From an uncultured bacterium (lineage in GTDB: Bacteria > Pseudomonadota > Alphaproteobacteria > SP197), in contig CALLQH010000251.1 in assembly GCA_938014945.1 (NCBI GenBank), forward strand, positions 1 to 15,772: DNA of 15,772 bases. Reading direction: 5' to 3'. Position numbers and translations under genes: made by a program. Numbering within the stretch: the first letter of the stretch is position 1; every line of letters starts with the position of its first letter. The notes beneath the pieces were generated by a model. The model was given only the letters and a program-made list of their open reading frames with translations, made no database searches and was not told the DNA's origin. This document shows positions 12,628 to 15,772 of the stretch, one piece after another.

Positions 12628-13971
12628 ATGACGATACCCCCCGATCCCATTGAACTCGCGGCCGACCTCGTCGCCCGCGCAACCCGCGCCGGGGCCGATG
12701 CCGCCGATGCGGTCTGCTTCCACGGCGCTTCGATCAGCGTGAACTGGCGCCTGGGCGCGCTGGAGGAGCTGCAGCGCGCCGAGGGCCTGGACATGGGCCT
12801 GCGCGTCTTCATCGGCGGCCGCCAGGCCAACGTCTCCACCACCGACCCCACGCCCGCCAACCTCGACCGCATGGTCGAGCGCGCCATGGCGATGGCCCGG
12901 ATCGCGCCCGAGGACGATCTTGCAGGTCTGGCGCCGCAGGATCTGCTGGCGACCGAGATCCCGGACCTCGACCTCGACGCCAACGACGAGCCCGAGCCTC
13001 AGCGCCTGATGGAAATGGCCGCCGAGTGCGAGGACGCCGCCCGCGCCGTTCCCGGCATCACCAATTCCGAGGGTGCGGACGCCGGCTGGCAGCGGAGCAC
13101 CGCCGCGATGGCCGCGTCCAACGGCTTTGCCGGATCCTGGACGGGCACCTCGGCCTCGGTCGGCACCGCCGTCATCGCCGGCGAAGGCCTGCTGATGGAG
13201 CGCGACGGCGACCACCGCAGCGTGCGCCATCTCTCCGACATGCCCAGCGCCGCCGAGATCGGCGCCGAGGCTGCCCGCCGTGCCGTGCGGAAGCTCAACC
13301 CCTCCAAGCTGCCGACCCGGTCCATGCCGGTGATCTATGATCCGCGCACCGCCCGCAGCCTGCTTGGCCACCTGTGCGAGGCCATCTCCGGCCCCGGCGT
13401 GGCGCGCGGCACCAGCTTCCTCAAGAAGCGCATGGGCGAGCAGGTCTTCGCACCGGGCATCACCGTGGTCGAGGACCCCCACCGCCTGCGCGGCCTGCGT
13501 TCCCGCCCCTTCGACGGCGAGGGGCTGGCCACACACCGGCGCAACCTGATCGACGACGGCCACCTCACCTCCTGGCTGCTCGACCTGCGCAGCGCGCGTC
13601 AATTGAAGCTGGCGCCCACGGGCCATGCCAGCCGCGGCGCCTCCGGTCCGCCCTCGCCTTCGGTCTCCAACCTGTGGCTGGAAGCCGGCAGCGCCAGCCC
13701 GGAGGAACTGATGGCCGACATCGAGGACGGCCTCTACATCACCTTCCTGATCGGCTTCGGCGTCAACGGCGTCACCGGCGACTACAGCCGCGGCGCGGGC
13801 GGCTTCCGCATCCAGAACGGCGAGCTGACCAACCCGGTCTCCGAGATCACCGTGGCCGGCAACCTCAAGCAGATGTTCGCCGCCATGACCCCGGCCAACG
13901 ACCTGGAGTTCCTCTTCGGCACCGACAGCCCCACCGTTCGCATCGACGGCATGACCGTCGCGGGCACCTGA
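12628..13971 (+). CDS. pmbA: TldE/PmbA, metalloprotease complex partner
   Basis: A 447-residue protein of the TldD/PmbA family, of normal length. It partners with TldD; the TldD-TldE complex degrades unfolded peptides, matures microcin B17 and has a role in CcdA turnover. TldE lacks the HExxxH zinc motif, and none is seen here, so this is the TldE rather than the TldD subunit. Family features: N-terminal VNWRLGALEELQRAEG, then GLRVFIGGRQANVSTTD, later GPGVARGTSFLKKRMGEQVF, LIDDGHLTSWLLDLRSARQL, the Gly/Ala-rich GHASRGASG, and a C-terminal GFGVNGVTGDYSRGAGGF. It starts 45 bases after paralogue 4 and ends 4 bases before the phosphatase gene. The ribosome site is weak, as for its neighbours. Confidence 0.9.
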   Translation: MTIPPDPIELAADLVARATRAGADAADAVCFHGASISVNWRLGALEELQRAEGLDMGLRVFIGGRQANVSTTDPTPANLDRMVERAMAMARIAPEDDLAGLAPQDLLATEIPDLDLDANDEPEPQRLMEMAAECEDAARAVPGITNSEGADAGWQRSTAAMAASNGFAGSWTGTSASVGTAVIAGEGLLMERDGDHRSVRHLSDMPSAAEIGAEAARRAVRKLNPSKLPTRSMPVIYDPRTARSLLGHLCEAISGPGVARGTSFLKKRMGEQVFAPGITVVEDPHRLRGLRSRPFDGEGLATHRRNLIDDGHLTSWLLDLRSARQLKLAPTGHASRGASGPPSPSVSNLWLEAGSASPEELMADIEDGLYITFLIGFGVNGVTGDYSRGAGGFRIQNGELTNPVSEITVAGNLKQMFAAMTPANDLEFLFGTDSPTVRIDGMTVAGT

Positions 13972-13975
13972 GCCG

Positions 13976-14758
13976 GTGAGTCTCACCGCCGATCATGCCC
14001 TGCTGATGGAGGCCGTGCGGGAAGCGGGCGCGCTGGCGTTTTCGTTCTTCCGGCGCAGCCCGGAGACCTGGAAAAAGGCGGCGGGCGACCCCGTGAGCGA
14101 GGCCGACATTGCGGTCGACGTGCTGCTGCGCGAGCGCCTGCACGCACCGCGTCCGGACTACGGCTGGCTTTCCGAGGAGAGCGAGGACGATCCGGTGCGC
14201 ATGGACCACCGCCGGGTCTGGATCGTCGATCCCATCGACGGCACCCGCGCCTTTCTGGAGGAGCGGCCGGAGTTCACCGTGGTCGCGGCCCTGGTCGAGG
14301 ACGGCTATCCGGTGCTGGGCGCGGTCTACAACCCGGCGACCGACGAGTTCTTCGACGCTGTGAAGGGCGGCGGCGCACGGCTCAACGGGCAGACCATCCA
14401 CGTCTCGCAGCGCCACGACTTCAACGATGCCCGGCTGCTGGCCAGCGCCCGCATGGTCAAGCGCACCATCGAGGCCATGTCGACCAGCCCCGCGACCTAC
14501 GACGCCGTGAACTCGGTCGCCTACCGCATGGCGCTGGTCGCCTGCGGCACCTATGACGCGACCCTTTCCCTGGGCCCCAAGAGCGACTGGGACATTGCCG
14601 CGGCCGATCTGGTGGTGACCGAGGCCGGCGGGCTGTCGACCGACGCCACGGGCGCCCGTTTCGTCTACAATGGCGCCACGCCGCGCCATCCCTCGCTGGC
14701 CGTGGCCAACCCGGCGCTGCACGCCCGCCTGCTGGAGGTCGTGGAGAGCCTCGACTGA
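13976..14758 (+). CDS. Inositol monophosphatase-family phosphatase, probably 3'(2'),5'-bisphosphate nucleotidase-like
   Basis: A 260-residue protein with a complete metal-dependent phosphatase site: DPVSEAD (38-44), SEES (66-69), DPIDGT (85-90, Asp85 and Asp88 as ligands) and WDIAAAD (205-211, Asp206). These are the lithium-sensitive phosphatase motifs. Members dephosphorylate inositol phosphate or 3'-phosphoadenosine 5'-phosphate (CysQ). The DPIDGTRAFLEERPEFTV wording and the position after pmbA favour the CysQ-like group, but the substrate cannot be proven. The start is a GTG at 13976, only 4 bases after the pmbA stop, so translational coupling is likely. Confidence 0.82.
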   Translation: MSLTADHALLMEAVREAGALAFSFFRRSPETWKKAAGDPVSEADIAVDVLLRERLHAPRPDYGWLSEESEDDPVRMDHRRVWIVDPIDGTRAFLEERPEFTVVAALVEDGYPVLGAVYNPATDEFFDAVKGGGARLNGQTIHVSQRHDFNDARLLASARMVKRTIEAMSTSPATYDAVNSVAYRMALVACGTYDATLSLGPKSDWDIAAADLVVTEAGGLSTDATGARFVYNGATPRHPSLAVANPALHARLLEVVESLD

Positions 14759-14774
14759 GCGATCCCGATCCTTG

Positions 14775-14810
14775 CCAGAAGCCAGCTTAGAAACCTGCCC
14801 AGAAACCAGC
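14775..14810 (+). repeat. Short direct repeat in the phosphatase-transporter gap
   Basis: CCAGAAGCCAGC (14775-14786) recurs as CCAGAAACCAGC (14799-14810) with one mismatch. The 69-base gap holds no other clear element. No function is known; it may be chance. Confidence 0.3.
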
Positions 14811-14827
14811 GGATTCCGCCCCCCGAG

Positions 14828-15772
14828 ATGACCAATCTGCCGCAACCGGTGCATCAGGCGACGTCCGCGATCGTGGGCCGGCTCTACCGCGAGCACATCC
14901 GGCCCTATGTCGGCCAGATGCTGCTGGCCGTGGTGATGATGGCGCTCGTGGCGGCGACCACCGCGGCCTATGCCTGGCTGGTGCAGCCGATCCTGGACGA
15001 GATCTTCATCGCCAAGGACAACACCAAGCTGGTGGCGATCACCGTGGCGGTGATCGCGGTCTTCGTCATCAAGGGCCTGGCCGACTACATCCAGACCGTG
15101 ATCATGGCGCGGGTTTCCATGCGCATCGTCGCCGACATCCGCCAGCGGGTGTACGAAAGTCTGATCCGCGCCGACCTCGCCTTCTTCCACGGCACCTCGA
15201 CCGGCGAGCTGATCGCCGGCTGCATGAACAACGTCGACATGATGCGCGAGGCGGTGGCCAACACGCTGACCGCCATGGCCAAGAACGTGCTGACCCTGGT
15301 CTTCCTGGTCGCCCTGATGTTCCGCCAGGACTGGGGCCTGGCGCTGGTCGCCTCCGTCGTCTTTCCCCTCGCCATCGTTCCGGTCACCACCATCGGCCGC
15401 AAGGTGAGGAAACGCGCCAGCCGCGCCTGGTCGGAGCTGGAGACCGTGACCGGCTTCATGTCGGAAACCTTCCGCGGCATCCGCCACATCAAGGCTTATG
15501 GCGCCGAGGACCGCGAAATCGAGCGGGCGCGGGGGCGCATCGACGAACTCTTCGTGCGCATCTTCAAGACCATGCGCGCCAAGGCCGCGATCAGCCCGAT
15601 CATGGAACTGCTGGGCGGCATGGCGATCGCCGCCATCATCGTCTACGGCGGACGCCAGGTGATGGAGGGCACGACCACGGCGGGCGCGTTCTTCAGCTTC
15701 ATCACCGCCCTGTTGCTCGCCTTCCAGCCGATGAAGGATCTGGCCAAGCTCAACAACACCCTGCAGGAGGGT
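14828..15772 (+). CDS. msbA: MsbA-like ABC transporter, N-terminal transmembrane part (3' truncated)
   Basis: The frame is open from ATG 14828 to the window end, giving 315 residues. They form the six-helix exporter domain of a type-IV (ABCB-like) ABC transporter; the ATP-binding domain lies beyond the window. The layout follows MsbA: 'WLVQPILDEIF' after TM1, 'ADIRQRVYESLIRADLAFFHGTSTGELIA' as coupling region, FRGIRHIKAYGAEDREIERA after TM4 and FQPMKDLAKLN before the linker to the ATP-binding domain. MsbA flips lipid A-core across the inner membrane at the cost of ATP. The pmbA, phosphatase, transporter order recurs in alphaproteobacteria, often ahead of lipid A genes, which supports this role. 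A peptide or drug exporter of the same fold cannot be excluded. Confidence 0.75.
   Translation, partial: MTNLPQPVHQATSAIVGRLYREHIRPYVGQMLLAVVMMALVAATTAAYAWLVQPILDEIFIAKDNTKLVAITVAVIAVFVIKGLADYIQTVIMARVSMRIVADIRQRVYESLIRADLAFFHGTSTGELIAGCMNNVDMMREAVANTLTAMAKNVLTLVFLVALMFRQDWGLALVASVVFPLAIVPVTTIGRKVRKRASRAWSELETVTGFMSETFRGIRHIKAYGAEDREIERARGRIDELFVRIFKTMRAKAAISPIMELLGGMAIAAIIVYGGRQVMEGTTTAGAFFSFITALLLAFQPMKDLAKLNNTLQEG

Noticed and set aside
11227..13986. A 919-codon open frame on the minus strand across MFS copies 3-4 and pmbA
   Set aside because: It is antisense to clear protein families. Its composition (Gly, Ala, His, Gln and Arg rich, no domain) is typical of antisense frames in high-GC DNA.

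Overview
This is a GC-rich, gene-dense stretch of chromosome, most likely from an alphaproteobacterium of the Rhodospirillales or a relative. Three things point there: a long (566-residue) type-2 2-isopropylmalate synthase, the order TldE/PmbA - inositol-monophosphatase-like - MsbA-like ABC transporter, and short palindromes built on a 'GGATCCTCCGG..CCGGAGGAT' type core. The taxon is an inference. I see no tRNA, rRNA, CRISPR, integrase or transposase.

Layout. (1) 1-1989: the 3' end of a Bcr/CflA-type MFS drug exporter, a convergent exported protein of unknown function, and an agmatine deiminase divergent from it. (2) 1996-5058, minus strand: a compact four-gene operon read cupin -> SnoaL/NTF2-like protein -> Tat-exported gluconate-dehydrogenase-subunit-3-like protein -> GMC flavoprotein. 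It looks like a periplasmic FAD dehydrogenase with accessory catabolic proteins, but no cytochrome subunit is present. (3) 5059-7260: a divergent control region, then leuA and a good intrinsic terminator. Upstream of leuA lies a candidate promoter whose predicted start falls on the ATG of a 14-codon ORF. That ORF carries three leucine codons near its end and is followed after one base by a perfect 9-bp hairpin. This is a likely leucine-responsive leader. (4) 7261-7606: non-coding, with a small cluster of REP-like palindromes. (5) 7607-12582: four consecutive paralogous MFS transporters of 393-400 residues. (6) 12628-15772: TldE/PmbA, an inositol-monophosphatase-family phosphatase and the start of an MsbA-like lipid flippase, cut by the window end.

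The most unusual part is the four-gene MFS array. The proteins are diverged but collinear. They share several motifs not typical of textbook MFS proteins: NLYxMD, RxxWW, D[AS]VGxxPF, ERPEMTMVY and a C-terminal [RHW]-[VI]-P-R-x-M tail ending at the stop codon. They look like one private family expanded by tandem duplication, with an unknown substrate. The leuA leader is the second candidate for follow-up. The remaining genes are ordinary housekeeping or catabolic genes; most of the many overlapping long reading frames on both strands are by-products of high GC.
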